Shown: positions 35,240 through 48,881, counted from the first letter of the stretch. The stretch is 64,000 bases of DNA from Hypericum androsaemum (GCA_963995505.1 OZ023183.1:14132671-14196670), one strand, 5' to 3'. Notes: generated by a model from the letters alone, not told the origin. A program made the numbers and translations.

Positions 35240-38200
35240 ATGGCGAATCGCGCGGTTCCTAGTTCTTCTCCTACTTTCGATGAATCTGATCCACTGTTCT
35301 TAGCTCCGAATGAATCTCCTGCTGTTGTGTTGGTTACTCCTTTACTCAATTGTAGAAATTATCACTCATGGTGTTGATCCTTCCAAATCGCACTTCGTTC
35401 TAAGAATAAATTCGGATTTGTGGATGGTTCAATTCCAATGCCTGTGGCTGATAACCCTAGATACTCCAATTGGGATCGATGTAATACAATGGTGATAAGC
35501 TGGATTTCACGTTCTGTTGAGCCGTCTATTTCACAGAGTCTCCTCTGGCACGAGTCAGCAGCAGCCATTTGAAAAAATATGAAGGAACGTTTTGGAAGGG
35601 GAGAGTCAATGATGATTGCTTCTCTTCAAGAACAGATCTATAATCTTCGACAAGGTGCGTTGAGCATTAATGACTATTATACTAGCTTTCAGATCTTATG
35701 GGATCAGTTGATGCAGTTACGTCTAATTCCTAGTTGTAAATGCGTAGCTACTGTGGATGGAGGACTTTGTGGTGATGGTTGTACAGTGGCTATTGCTCTG
35801 CGTACGTACATTGATGGTGATCAGGTTATGCGATTCCTTCGTGGTCTGAATGATAGTTATACTGGATTAAGATCTCAGATTTTGATGCTCGATCCTTTGC
35901 CACCTATTATCGCATTTTGTCTTTGGCCGGGGAACATGAAATGCAGTTTATGCAACCTGTCATGGGAGTTACAAATCAGGCACCCGTAATGGCGTTGCAA
36001 GGATACCAAGGACAGGGTCCTAAGAGGCCGTGGAATCCTATGAACAAGAGACCACAATGTACATATTGTGGTGGAATGGGTCATACCGTAGATAAATGCT
36101 TCAAGAAGCATGGTTATCCACCAGGATATCGAGGATGTGGTATAGGTCCAGGGGGTTCAGGAGGTCCTTTTTGACCCGCTGGCATAATTTCTGGCTCTGC
36201 AAATCAGGTTATGACAGCGGACATGCCCCAACTTCAGTATGGTTATCCTCATGCTGCACCTGTTACTGCAGATTATGCTTTATCTTGTATGATTTCTGGA
36301 CCTATACCTGGATATTTTACAGCTGCGAATGGGTGCTCTTCAACAGCAACAGTACATGGTTCCTCTGCTTGTCCTGCTAATCTGACCCATGAGCTCTCTA
36401 AGTTGAACTTATCTGATGATCAGCTTAAGAATGTCATGTCTTTGGTCCAACAATCTTCCCCTGGCCCTGGTAATCCTGTTCCGTCTGGTAGTAATATCTT
36501 AGCATCATCATTCCCATCTCCTTCCACACCATCTATTCTGTCTGCTTCCAATCTTCACATGTCTAGTAATCTTTCCCTTTCCACTCCATCCAAAGGTAGC
36601 TGGATCATTGATTCTGGCGCCACAGATCATGTCGCATGTTCTTTAGATTGTTTTACTCAACTTTCTCCTTTGTTTAATGTCTATTTTAGTCTTCCCAATG
36701 GCCAACAAGTTAGTGTTACTCATATAGGTGATGTCTTGTTAGGAAATTTGCTGCTTACTCAAGTTCTCTATGTTCCTCATTTCCATTTCAACCTTGTTTT
36801 AGTCACTAAGCTTCTCAGAAATCCATCTTATTCCATTTCTTTTACTAAAACTGCATGTCATATTCAGGACCTTTCCACCATGAAGGTGATTGGCATGGCT
36901 AAGGAGCGTGGTGGCCTCTTTCTGTTACGGCTGGATCAAGGAGCTAACCATCCATATACCTATAAATCTTTACCTTTACCCACTACCTTAACTTTTACCT
37001 CTAAACCCGTCGACTTGTGGCATTGTCGTCTTGGCCACGTGCCCAATCATAAGCTGGATGTGTTTCGTAGCATGGATCCTGGCATAAGAGCTGATATGTC
37101 TCAGCATTGTGAACCTTACAATTTAGCAAAGCATACCCGATTACCTTTTCCAGTTAGCTATTCCCGAGCTGCTGCACTCTTTGATGTTGTACACATGGAC
37201 ATTTGGGGCAAGTATCGTGTGCCCTCGCTTGACGATTTTGAGTATTTCCTAACAGTTGTTGATGATCACTCCCGTTCATTGTGGATTTATCTTCTTCGTA
37301 CTAAATCTGACGTCCGAATTTCTGTTGAGAATTTCTACAATATGATCCTTACCCAGTTCGCTGTCAAAATCAAAGTCATCTGGACAGATGGTGGACAAGA
37401 ATTTCAGATGAAAGATTTCTATAATACTCATGGCATTGTACATGAATCATCATGTGTCATGACCCCCCAACAAAAATGGGAGGGTGGAAAGGAAACACAG
37501 ACATATCCTCCAACTACCCCGTACGTTGATGATCCATGCTCATCTTCCAATTGTTTTCTGGTCAGATGCAGTCCTTCATGCTGCTTTTCTTATCAACCGA
37601 ACCCCCACTCCTGTCCTACAGAATAAGACTCCTTATGAACTCCTTTATCACAAACCTCATAACCTTACTCACCTCAGAATTTTTGGCTGCCTTTGTTATG
37701 CTTCAGATCTTCATCCTGGAAAGTCAAAGCTTGATCCCCGCGCACGCCAGTACGTGTTCATTGGTTTCCCCTTCGGCATGAAGAGGTATAAATTGTACGA
37801 TTTGGTCACACATCAGACCTTTATCTCTAGGGATGTGTCTTTCTTTGAATCATTTTATCCCTTCCAGAGAACAGAGCTCTATCAGCAGCATATCTTTGAT
37901 GATTCAGAGGGTGATCAGCCTTGATTACATATTATCCCTATTTCTAATCCTACAGCATTTGAACCCGATGCAGTTGAACCTGACCCTGACCCACTCATTC
38001 CCGCTCCAACCCACTCTTTTCCTGACCCTGCTCTTGATCCAGCTACTGTCCCTTTGCGAAGGTCTTCGAGGACCAAGAGGCCACCCCTCCACTTGCATCA
38101 ATATGTGTCTGCATTGCTCTCTTAGTCGTGCCAATCACAGGTTCCCTCTCCACTCCTTACCCTATTTCCCGTTATCATTCTTTTGATCATCTAACCCCTT

Positions 38201-39966
38201 TGCATAGATTTTTTAGCATGTCTTTAGTTTCTATCTTAGAACCTACCCGTTACCAGGATGCCGTTAAGGAAGATTGTTGGATCCAAGCCATGAAGGTTGA
38301 GCTCGAGGCCCTTGACTCGAATAATACTTGGCGTCTTGTTTACTTGCCTCCTGGGAAAGTACCGATTGGTTGTAAGTGGGTGTATAAAGTCAAACATAAG
38401 GCGGATGGCACAATTGAATGGTACAAAGCCCGTTTAGTCGCTAAAGGGTATACACAAACCTTTGCCATTGATTTTCTTAACACCTTTTCCCCAGTGGCCA
38501 AGCTTACGACTGTTCGATTGTTATTGGCATTAGCTTCTGTCAAGGGCTGGTATTTGCATCAATTAGATGTCAATAATGCTTTTCTCAATGTTGAGTTGAA
38601 TGAAGAGGTTTATATGGCTTTACCACCTGGGTTGCAAGTTGCAGCAGTGGATCAAGGCAAAGTGTGCTTGTTGCAAAAGTCTCTATATGGTTTGAAACAG
38701 GCCAGCCGACAATGATTTGCCAAACTTACTTCCTTGCTACTTGCAATGGGTTTTACACAGTCCCAGAGTGATTATTCTTTCTTTACATTGCTTGATTCAG
38801 CTGGTTGCTTTGTTGCTCTTCTTGTTTACGTGGATGACATTGTTTTGACTGGAGATTCTATTGCAGCCGTCACGACAGTTCACCATGCTCTCAGCAGCCA
38901 CTTGAAATTGAAAGATTTAGGTCCTCTTAAATACTTTTTGGGGCTAGAGGTAGCTCGAAATGACACAGGTTTACATTTATGTTAGCGTAAATATACTTTG
39001 GAGCTCCTCAAAGACACAGGTTATCTGGGTTGTAAGCCTCTTTACACACCAATGGATGCTAAATGTCATCTTTCTGCAGATGAGAGCCCTTTGCTGGATG
39101 ACGATCCCCTATCTCAAGATGATGATGATTGCTCTCTTGATCCTGATACATCTATTACCTCGTCTACTTACCGCAGGCTCGTGGGTAAACTCCTTTATCT
39201 CACCAACACACGCCCAGATATCTGCTTTGCTGTCCAACAGCTAAGCCAATTTTGCTCTGAGCCTCGTCATTCTCATATGAAAGCTGTCTTTCGTGTCTTG
39301 AAGTACCTGAAAGGTAGTCCTGGAGCTGGCTTATTCTTTCTGCGTACATCTTCTTTGCAACTCAAGAGCTATTGCGATAGCGATTATGGCACTTGTCATG
39401 TCATAGGCCGCTCTATCACGGGTTTTGCGGTCTTTCTCGACGATTCCTTGATTTCTTGGCGATCTAAAAAGCAACCCACAGTCTCTTGCTCGTCTTCAGA
39501 GGCAGAGTATCGTGCCTTAGCTTCTCTCACCCGTGAACTTCAGTGGTTGACATATCTTTTGGCTGCTTTGCGTGTTCATTCTTCTGCCCCTTCGCTCGTA
39601 TATTGCAACAACAAGTCTGCCATTCATATTGCCGAGAATCCGGTGTTTCACGAGCATACTAAGTACATCGAATTAGATTGTCATCTAATTCGTGAAAAGG
39701 TTCAAGCCGGGTTGGTCAAGCTTTTCCACATTCAGACTGAGTTCCAGGTTGCAGACATGTTTACCAAGAGTTTGGTTGTTCATCGTCATCACTATCTTGT
39801 CTCCAAGTTGGGCATGCTCAATATCCATGCTCCAACTTGCGGGAGGGTGATGGAGTTGCCCGATGCACTTGCTCAGCAAGTTGAAGACGAGGAAGCTGCT
39901 ATTGCCACTTTAGCTTCGGAGCCCATATTACATACTCAAGAGGAGCTTAGTTGTAGTATGTCATGA
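35240..39966 (+). pseudogene. Copia gag-pol, disrupted
   Basis: The polyprotein starts at 35240 (MANRAVPSSS). Domains in order are gag (~35240-35990), a CCHC zinc knuckle (~36055-36110), aspartic protease with DSGATDH (~36610), pre-integrase and integrase (VHMDIWG, TVVDDHSRS, IWTDGG; ~37010-37470), reverse transcriptase ([17 protein letters not shown]; ~38250-38980) and RNase H (CDSDY, SSSEAEYRAL; ~39000-39800). At least five in-frame stops (~35374, 35571, 36172, 38713, 38983) and frame shifts (~35900, ~37475, ~38120) make it dead. One Cys of the pre-integrase zinc site is also changed. Two stops replace an expected Trp codon (TGG to TGA) and another an expected Gln codon. The final frame runs through the polypurine tract and ~115 bp into the 3' LTR. 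Confidence 0.88.
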
Positions 39967-40175
39967 GGCCCAATGAGCCCAATAACTTAAGATTGTAACA
40001 GCCACGTGCCTAATTCTTTTACAGCTGGCAACTAGTATAAATACTAGTAAGGTAGTTACTTGTACACACTTTTGAGCTAATAAACAATTCCAGTTTATTT
40101 AGCTTGCTTGCTCTATTCATCTTCGAGCTCCAGTAACCGTTTCATCTTCAACCTTCGATGCTTCCGCTTTGATCA
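39848..40175 (+). repeat. Copia 3' LTR
   Basis: Same length as the 5' LTR and ~97% identical by hand count, with the TATA stretch at ~40033-40046. Its first ~115 bp are also read as the last codons of the pol frame. Confidence 0.92.
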
Positions 40176-40650
40176 TCCGTAGAGAACAAGCAAGCTGCAG
40201 ATATGGTCACGGACTTGTAGCAGATTCACTGGTCCAATCGTGCTCATCTGGAGCACGCTGATGCTCGCTACAAGAAAGCAGCTGTTGTTCGCCGTCGAGA
40301 TGTATAGTTCGATGTCGATGAATTTGTCTGGACTGTCTTGACTAAAGACCGCTTCCCCACTCATGAATAAAACAAGCTCGCTTCTTGCAAGATTGGCCCG
40401 GTGGAAATCCTGGAGAAGATTAATCCAAATGCTTACTGACTCTCACTTCCTAGTCACATTCGAATCTCAGATGTGTTCAATGTTAAGCATTTGATTTCGT
40501 TTGCGGGTGCAGATTCTTCTGGAGAAGAAACTGAATTTGATTCGAGGACGAATCGTTTCGACGGAGGGAAGAATGATGGAGATGAAGCTGCATTGATATT
40601 TCTGGATAAGCATGATCGTCTCCCACGTTTGAAAGCTGTAACCTAGTCGA
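40176..40650 (+). pseudogene. Ty3/gypsy integrase remnant, right part
   Basis: The gypsy reading resumes with the helical region after the integrase core (HWSNRAHLEHADARYKKAA), then CKIGPVEILEKINPNAY, RISDVFNVKHLISF and a terminal SRTNRFDGGKNDG, the usual C-terminus of plant gypsy polyproteins. Several stops interrupt it. Together with 33940-34793 it forms one element split by the copia insertion. Confidence 0.8.
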
Positions 40651-41860
40651 AGTTGATATGCTTTAGTTCTTACTTCAAGTCTAATTAGGACGCTTTTTAT
40701 TATTTTGGTTAGGTTTTGGTTTCTTAGAACTCTTACAAAAGGAGGGTCACGCTTGTTATTTTTCTTCGGACTTTTGATATTGAAAACCTAGGATTTCTCT
40801 AAAATTGGCCGCCTTTTCGAGTTTTCGTGCGAATTGCGGATTGTGACCGTTAACGTTGTGCTTGGTCGTACCTTTCACTCCATCAGTTTTTCACTTTTTT
40901 GTCCTTCAACGTGGCTCTTTTTTCGTTTTCCCTTTCTCCTTAAAATCTCCAAGGAAATAAAACTCTGTGACCTCTTTGTCCACGTCACTTCTTTTCCAAG
41001 TTTCTAAGATATAATTTACTTCTCTTCACAAATTCTCTCTCACAAAATGCAAAATTTCTTTGTCCATGAATACTTAATCTAGAATGAATTTCTCCTCCCC
41101 ACAAACTCGTCTCATGAAATTCAAAACGCCGTGCTTCCAGCCACCCTCCAACCCTCCCTCTCACCATCTTTGTTTTTCTATTTATTTTTACTTGGTTACA
41201 ACAAGAGCTCCTTTGTATAGCTCCACAAGAAGGGAGAGAAAAAAAGTAATAGTAAATAAACTTAGTTTGCTGCAATCCACCTTTAAGCGAAAATTAGGAT
41301 GAATTGAGAGTTTTGGAGAAAGAAAACTCGCATTCCCGTCGACAAGAGAGGAAAATCACGAAAGAGGGAAACAATTAGGGTTCTATCGATTTTTTTGGTG
41401 ATTTCTACTTTGCTCTTGGCGAAATCTCGACAGAGTTCCTTTGGTTTTTGGTCCAACCTTATGAACCAGAAAAATTTAATCAAATTTGCATTCTAACCAC
41501 TCGATCTGACCGAATTTTGTCAGATTAGTAAGGATGTTGTTTTTATGTCCAAACCTGGTACGCTCTTCGTTCTAATTCATGATCAGACCGGTCAGACCAC
41601 CGATTGGACTATATTTTTTAAAATCTTGGGTATGCGTGTAATTACATTACATTTTTCATAAACTTCGTTGCGATATCTATGTACAATAACTATAAAACAA
41701 AACGAGAGGAGGGAATTATTACAGTACTAATTGTCACGAGCCATCTCTTGGAGGCCCGAATCAGCTACAAAAGGCCAAAGAATAATGCGAGAGAAGCTAT
41801 TTGCGTAGGAAAATTTGTCCGTGACAGAATGCTCTGTGACACGAGATCACAAAGGATGTT
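40651..41860. other. Intergenic stretch and 3' flank of the unknown gene
   Basis: No gene is seen. The part next to 41861 holds the 3' UTR of the minus-strand gene above it. Confidence 0.4.
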
Positions 41861-43283
41861 CTAGGTTGCTCTCTTCTTGTCTTTGTTGCTGTAAATACAC
41901 GACCAGCAACTGAAACTGGCTTGCCTGCATCAGGTACCAGGAAACCAAAATCACAAAATATAATTGAACTCAGCAAGTTTTAGCGTCGCTGGTATGGCGA
42001 TCCTTTACAAGTAACCCGGATAACTTGAAACTCGTAAATATTAATTTGTGTAGCGTTAGATCAAATACTAAAGAGTTGCAAATAAAAATGGAAATATTAG
42101 TGTCATTTTTTTTATCCTCCTCCGTTTCTTTCATTCTATCCAATCAAAGACTTCGAAAATTCAGTTTTTTTGTGATTTTTTTTTGTCACGGAAAGACTTT
42201 GACTATTTGGCTATTTTTTTCCAACTGGGTCGGTCATTCGACAGTAATATGAAGTCGGTACTTCCAGTCTTCCAATTTCCAAGATTACTCTGTACACATT
42301 GAGCAATTTCCCTGCATATTCTCTCTTGTCCCCTGCTTCTAGACAACTAATTGACACCAGATCAACCATACTTGCAAATGGCACATCTAAAATTAAAATT
42401 TCTAGATTTCGATGATTTAAAAATTTAACCTATATAACAATCTAACTCTCAAACAATTATTAGATGTCGATCCGAACAAATTCCAACACAATTAACTCAA
42501 AAACCAGAATTAAAAATCAATCAAAACAATATTAATTCCATACCTGGTGCTGTTCTTGCTGCTGCATCTACTGCTGCTACTTCCGGTGCTCTTGGAGCTC
42601 CCGCTCTTCCCGCTGCTGCTAAATCCGAGACTCTCCTTCCCCGCGCCCTCCTCCTCGTCCTCCGCGACCTCTTTCGTCCACCAATGGCCATCCCCATCTT
42701 TATATCTATTATCCCCCTCCCCTAACAACAAGGGCCTAGGCGAAACCCTCCCATCAACAACAGCACCACTCCCTCTCCCCTTGCTATTACTCCTCAGCCT
42801 CCCCTTCCTTGTCGACCCGAACGAAACAGGAAAAACCATCTTCAGAAACAGCCCCCCGCCATTGTCGTAGCTCCCGCTCCTACTCCTCGCAACCACTGCC
42901 TTCTTCTTCTGATGATGACGATGATCTCTCCTGGGGACCACCTTGGAGTTGGAGATGGTGGTCTGTTGCTCGGCCTCGACGACCGTTACAGGGTGTTGGT
43001 GCTCCACTATGTCCTTGAGGGAGAGCTCGTAGCATGCTTCCGGCATCCGGCTGACCATGTCCATGAGCTCCCTCTGCCCTCTGGCTATTGCCTGAGCCCT
43101 GGAAGTCGGAGACATTGTTCTAAACCCAGGGTGGTTGGGGCCCTGGTAGTTCCTGGACCGTGGTGGGCTCCACATCGGTGGGGTTGATGCTCCGGAGTCG
43201 ACTTCCTCTTCTTCCTCCTTCCAGTTTCGGAGGTTGCTTGTGTCGTAGGTAACCCGATCTTCTTCTGTTAGGGCAGTTCCCAT
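41861..43283 (-). CDS. Conserved plant protein of unknown function, two exons
   Basis: Exon 1 (43283-42544) and exon 2 (41924-41861) join in frame, giving 267 residues. The exon 1 end ...SSKNST is followed by exon 2 QASFSCWSC and a basic tail (NKDKKRAT). The N-terminus MGTALTEEDRVTYDTSNLRN and the block RTMSPTSRAQAIARGQRELM plus MPEACYELSLKDIVE (~55-95) look conserved. The rest is basic and Ser/Gly-rich, with an acidic patch (~210-225) and a Ser-rich run. No catalytic domain, signal peptide or membrane segment is visible. Its position between a TOL3-like gene and BCKDH E1 alpha suggests the counterpart of Arabidopsis AT1G21390 (annotated, as I recall, EMB2170), which is inference. Confidence 0.8.
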
Positions 43284-45990
43284 GTACTATAAGTTTTATT
43301 TCGATGAATTTCTTTATTCAGAGTCGAGTCGAAGAGACATGGGCGTGAGGTGTAGGGTGGGAATTAATGCTCACTAGACACACTAAAATGACAATTTCTT
43401 GAAGACTAAGTTTTTAATGTTGAGCCTCTAATCTATGGGAGGAGAGGTGGAGCTATGTATTTTTAGGGGTTACGTGGAGTTATTTGGGTGGGGGAGCTGG
43501 CTAAAGCTTCACAAAAGTCAAGGGTATTCTAGATGGAGGGTGGGCTACGGCTACGTAGGGTGCTTGATTTTATCTACCGTCTCTCCACGCCTTCTCTTTT
43601 TGTCTCTAGGTGGGTGCTTGATTTTTCATATAGAATCAATGTACAAAAAATTTGATGTTTTAATATTGGTCTGATTGGTCGAATCGCGCTACTAAAAAAT
43701 TAGAGCGGGTTGGTTCAATTCTAAAATTTGGAGTACGTTGGGAATGATAGTCATGGATCGGTGGTTAACTCGGTTGCACTAATTAGTGGAGATTCAATTG
43801 AAAAAATGTTTCTTCACAAATAATAGAGTAGAAAGCGATTAAATTAATATTTTATTATTCATAAATGATTTTTTATAAAGTTAGAAAATTATTTGGCATT
43901 TTAATGTAATTTTAGAAAATTATTTGGCATTTTTATGTTAATTATAATTAAAACAATTTTTTTAAATTGTATAGAATAAGGCAGTTTTGAATTATTATAA
44001 CAAGAAAAGTTTTTTTTGGAACGAAAAAGGTTATGTTTGATTCAGTTACAATCATAGAATAGAATGTAAGGAGTGAAATTTTTAACACAATTTCTCAAAA
44101 TGTTGTCACATAATTAATTTGATAGATAGTAAATTGAAATGAAATTTTTTTTGATGCATTCTTTTTTTTATGTTCATAAGAAACATAAAAGTACTTATCA
44201 AAAAATAATAAATAGATACAATAATTGAAATATCCTTACACAAATATATTATTTATTCGTTGACCCTTACCCCTTAAAAAGGCTAGCATGTCCATTTTTC
44301 ATGATGGTATTACTTTTTGTTTATAATCCTCATGATACAGACTGGTATATTGACTTTTTTGTTGGCTCTTTTCGTTGGTTGAATATTAATCTGCACGTAC
44401 ACGAGATAAAAAATATATAGACATTTGTCGTCCACGCAAAGAAATGACTAGGCATTTTGTCGATATTTTTTCTAAAAAAAAGATTGTTAAGGTCAAAAGA
44501 GTTATGAGTTTATTTATAAATATAAATTAGATATATTAATGTAATTTTTTTTAGTTTATACGGATATTTGTAATAAAATAACAAGGAAAACACGACCATC
44601 AAGATGAAATACAGTTAGTTTCTGGTCTCCCCTCACTATTGGTATGATGATGGTGTTTGGTTAGGTGTCGACCGCAAGCAGCTTTGGCGCTCTGGCTGTT
44701 TCACGCAATCACTTTGTTTGTTACAAGAAAAGACTTTGTTGGTGCACGTCCTAGTTGCTGAGTTTTTGGCACTTATATTGAGAATCGAGATAACATGTGA
44801 GAAAGACCTTCGGTGAGTACAAGTGGAGGTTGAATCATCGCTTGCCATCATCTGTGTTGATCGTGACGCACTGTGTGATCACCCGCTGACGACCTTTATC
44901 TATCGGAAGTAGGGATTTAATGAGTATCACCTTTTAATTAAAATTGAATTAGTAAAATGAGGTGATATTAACCGAATAATTTTTAATGAGCTCATAACAA
45001 TAATTCTCATTTTCTTTTTTGGACGACTCTCCAAGTGGGGATTAAAATAAAAAAAAAGTGTGTATGATATATCTTATTATCCGACATACATTACCCTGTT
45101 AAAGGCCATAAATTTATGGATTGGTGACATTAGGCATCTCACTTTTTCGGTAGAAATTGAAGTATGAATTTGTTGCTACGCTTCGCAATGAGCTGGTGAT
45201 TGTTGATTTGGAGAAACTATTACCTAGAATAATTCTGAAGATTCTAAATTTTAAGAGGAAAGAGTGGGATAACAGATCTAATAGTATCAATTTTAAAATC
45301 TAGTAGGGGCAAAATGAAAAAAATTACATTAAGACTCAATTCATCATATATGTACCATAGGTCATGTATCTAAATATACACAACGCGCCATTATCACAGT
45401 GCTACTACTGCTCACAAAAAATGTAATTTTTTCGAAATATTTTAAAAAGAAGCCATGTAGGGTTATTTGGTCCAAGTGGTCAATTCGTCTATTTTGCAAA
45501 CTACAAAAATTGATTTATATACCTTACTGATAATTAATCTATTTATGCAAGCTACTTGGATCAAAATTTATTTTCCCCAAAAGTTTTCGTCTTCCATAAC
45601 AAAATAGATTCTATATAAGTCATCTTAACTCTAAAAACCTACTAGGGTCGTCCATAGAGTCCTGAGTAATGCCGAAGACCGAATTTCTAATATTGGCCAG
45701 AATATTTGTCAATAAAATCTGTCAGATTAGCTTTCAGTATTTTGGTCGTAATTTTCTCTTTAGACCTTCGATTTAAGCGTTCTTTATATGCACGAAAAGA
45801 GGAAAGAAAGATCTTCAATTGTCGGTCTAATAGACGTCCACTAATTCGGCTCCTAAATTGACCATAATGCCATTCCAAGGTAGCTGCCCCTGCTGGACTC
45901 CTTCTTCAAATATAATTTCTTTTCAAATTTGCCTCATTTTCTTACAAATTAGCACAAAGAGCTCATTAGTCACCAAAAATTCAAAATATT
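43284..45990. other. AT-rich intergenic stretch
   Basis: The first part is the promoter and 5' UTR of the minus-strand unknown gene. The rest has only short closed frames and no recognisable repeat boundary. Confidence 0.4.
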
Positions 45991-46079
45991 TCTAAAATAA
46001 TACTAAACTAAATATAAAAGTATGAAAATGACTCAAAATCCTATATGTTTAATGCGTGTTTTAGACACACATCACCTCT

Positions 46080-47621
46080 TCATCAATCACCCGTCACTAG
46101 GTGACCTTTATCCCAATCGGCGCTTCGGCCTTCCTCTACAAAGCTTGTCAAGTGGACGGGCACCCACTTCTTTGTCATCTCACATTGCTTTCTAGGATTA
46201 CTCAAAAGACCTTCTCACAACTCCCACCAGATCCGCTACCATTGATCTCGTACGCTCCTATGCATACCTCACACGACTACCCGTGAAAGCACCTAGAGTC
46301 TTCCGCTTTTGAGTTCTCTCCTTGTAACACTCGTTCTCCTTTGCCGCACCAACTCTTCTAGCCTCCTGATTATGCCACGCCTTGCCACTATAGAGTTTGA
46401 CTAGTTTTCAAGTCTTGTTGACACTCAACGACTCCATCTTCACACTCTTTGCAAGCATCTTCTTGTGCACAAGCTCACTCCGCTGTGCCTCTGCATAATC
46501 TCCTGGCTCACCACCTACCGACAAGAGATAGTAGTTGGCAGGCAAGAACTCCATTGATGAACCACCTTCACCTGTGGAACTCCGCTGCAAAACTACTGGC
46601 AGTGGAGAACTTGATTTTGCCTTCTCCTCTCCGGCCTCTTGGCCACACAGTACATTCTTGCTCCCACCCGAGTTCGAGATATCTCTCTCGATCATCTCAC
46701 AGCTAGAACCCACATCATCAGCAAAGCTCCCCTCGTCCTTCTCCATGGACTCGGCATCTTGCTTGTTCTTCTCATATGCATCAAATATGAACAAACGACA
46801 CACAACTAAATACACGAAGATGAGTTAGATCAATCTTCTTCCCACTTCAAGCCTCCTCCGGTATCACACTATCCAAAGGGCTTAATGGTACTCTATTGAT
46901 CAAGCAAGCGGCGGTGCTCACTTTATCCTCCCTCAACATCTTTGGTAGCCCACACTTCACTCGCATGGCTCTCACTTGGTTATCGTGTTCATCTTCTCCA
47001 CGATGCCATCTTCTTTGGGGTTTCAAGCTGATGTCTTCTTCTTACGACTCCCCATCGCTTTAGAGTACTTCTTGAACTCTCGGAGCTTGTACTCTCTGCC
47101 ATTTCCGATCTCAAGCATACCTCAAGATCCTTCTTTCCAATGGAGGTCTTGTAGCACGAACCACCTAAAGATGCCACCGGTGCTGGTCCCTTCACTTAGA
47201 CTAATTCGAGCTTCTCATCTTTTCGAAAATGGCTACCTCTTGAAGAGCTCACTTTCTGCTCCCCAAGATCACAAGGCTCACGAAGACCCACCTCTACGGT
47301 CTTCAAGCTTGGTAGCTTCCCTCTTGAATAAAGCACATTCATTGTCTTCTCACATACATGGCCAAATCGACAATGCTACTCCGCATCTTTTGTCGCATTC
47401 ACAAGGCCAATGCTCTCATGGGCGTTCCTCATCGCATACAATGCACCCTCCTCGGTCATCACCCTCCTAGACAAGGACAAGGACAAGTATACCACACTCA
47501 TCACTTTTTGGTCTAAGAGCTTTCACTCCTCTTTCTTCATATCATCGAACTTCTCCACGGGTGATTTTACTTCACCCATCATGGTTGCTCTCACCATGCC
47601 CTAACCCGGTCTCTGATACCA
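46080..47621 (-). pseudogene. Copia internal region, 5' half, minus orientation
   Basis: Reading leftward from the primer site (tggtatcagag on the minus strand, 47611-47621), a short gag start (MMGEVKSPVEKFDDM, ~47580) is followed by pre-integrase sequence (HCRFGHVCEKTMNVLYSRGK, ~47370) and integrase core pieces (GPAPVASLGGS, ~47190). The linker to reverse transcriptase comes next (46815-46408; DYAEAQRS, KMESLSVNKT), with faint reverse transcriptase sequence near 46120. Most of gag, the protease and the catalytic parts are missing. The copia family differs from that of the element at 34794. Confidence 0.75.
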
Positions 47622-47623
47622 AT

Positions 47624-48876
47624 TGTTGGAGAAATTACCCACTTTCTGTGGACCCAAGCAATACAACGGAAAATACATACGAGCAAACCAGGATAACCAC
47701 GAGAAGCACAACGCACCAAGCACAAAGAAAGCACAAGGAGGGACACAAAAATTTGGTTACCCGGTTTGATCCACAATGATCTACATTTGGGAGCTTCCAA
47801 GCTAGGAGAGATTTCACTATATGACACTCGAGCTTCACTCGCTCTCATAATAATGGATGCCTTCACTCGGTTCACTCTCTCCTCCTCTTCTCACCACAGG
47901 CTACCCACACTCTTGGGAGCTTTCACTCTTGGCAAAACCCTAGGCTTGGGCTCTACCCACTCTTTGGGCAAACTCTCCTTCACTCGGAGTGGCTAACCCT
48001 TCTTCTTGGCAAGGCCCTTCACTCGGGTTCTACCCACACGTCGGACAACTCTCCTTCACTCGGAGAGCACTACCTACTTCACTCGGGGTGGCTAACCCTT
48101 CTTCTTGGGTTTGCCCTTCACTTGGAGTTCTTCTTCTCCTCCTCCTTCACTTGGATGCAACCCTTCTTCTTGGGTCTTCTTCTTCTCCTCCTTCACTTGA
48201 AGGTCATCTTCCTCTTCTCCATCTCCTTCACTTGGAGGCAACTCTTCACTTGGGTTGGACAACTTTGGGGCACATGGGCCACTCTCCTCTACTTGAAGAA
48301 CACCTCCTCTTTTCCTCCTCTCTCTTTGCCATGGACAACCCTTCTTCACTTGGAGGGTTGGGTGACCCTTTCTCTAGGGGTTCGCACATCAAATGAGAGG
48401 CCAATGAGGGTATTTATAGTACCCACAACCTAGGTAACTATTTGGGGGTCGGGAGGGGCAAAATAGTCCAAGTTCAGCAATAATTTCGGACCTGACTGGC
48501 TATCGCCAATCAACTGGCGACCGCTAGTGGCCTCGCCCAAAATCTCTTGCGATGAGCAACTAGCGATCGCTAGTTGGCTGGCGCCCACCAGTGCCTCTAG
48601 CGCCTGCCAGTGCCTCAGCTTCGTCTTCACTCGACGCTTCATCTAGCTTCGTCTTCATTCGACGCTTGACCCGATCGCCCCCAACCATCCCAAGGCTCTT
48701 CACTCGAGCCACACGACCCTCGGATGTTCTCAACGTCTTCACTCGACTCTTGACTCGATTGATTTTTCGAGCAACCACAGACTCCGAACACAATCGATCA
48801 ACTCTCGGACCATCCTCACGGCTCTTCACTCGAGCCACCCGAATACTTCACTCGTATTCAGACTCTATACTCAATA
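47624..48876 (-). repeat. Copia LTR (5' LTR by context), minus orientation
   Basis: On the minus strand it runs from 48876 (tattgagtatagagtc) to 47624 (tttctccaaca), 1,253 bp, and is followed by the primer site. A TATA box (actataaata, 48411-48420) and a downstream array of short repeats (ctccaagtgaaggag and relatives, ~48000-48350) match the LTR at 52476-53769. The 5 bp upstream of the LTR start are AGAGT. Confidence 0.85.
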
Positions 48877-48881
48877 ACTCT

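Larger units (their letters stand above)
34794..40175 (+). mobile_element. Ty1/copia LTR retrotransposon, near full length, decayed
   Basis: LTRs of 328 bp (34794-35121 and 39848-40175) flank an internal region with gag, protease, integrase, reverse transcriptase and RNase H in copia order. A hand count gives about 9 differences between LTRs (~2.7%). The primer site follows the left LTR (ttgtatcagagc, one or two changes from the methionine tRNA site). The polypurine tract gcgggaggg precedes the right LTR. The flanking 5-mers (TATGT, TCCGT) do not match cleanly. It sits inside a gypsy integrase gene. Confidence 0.92.

Noticed and set aside
47989..48433. Frames of 100-135 residues resembling a repetitive protein (also 52937-53540)
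   Set aside because: They are readings of the short GA-rich repeats inside the copia LTRs, present in several frames and on the opposite strand.
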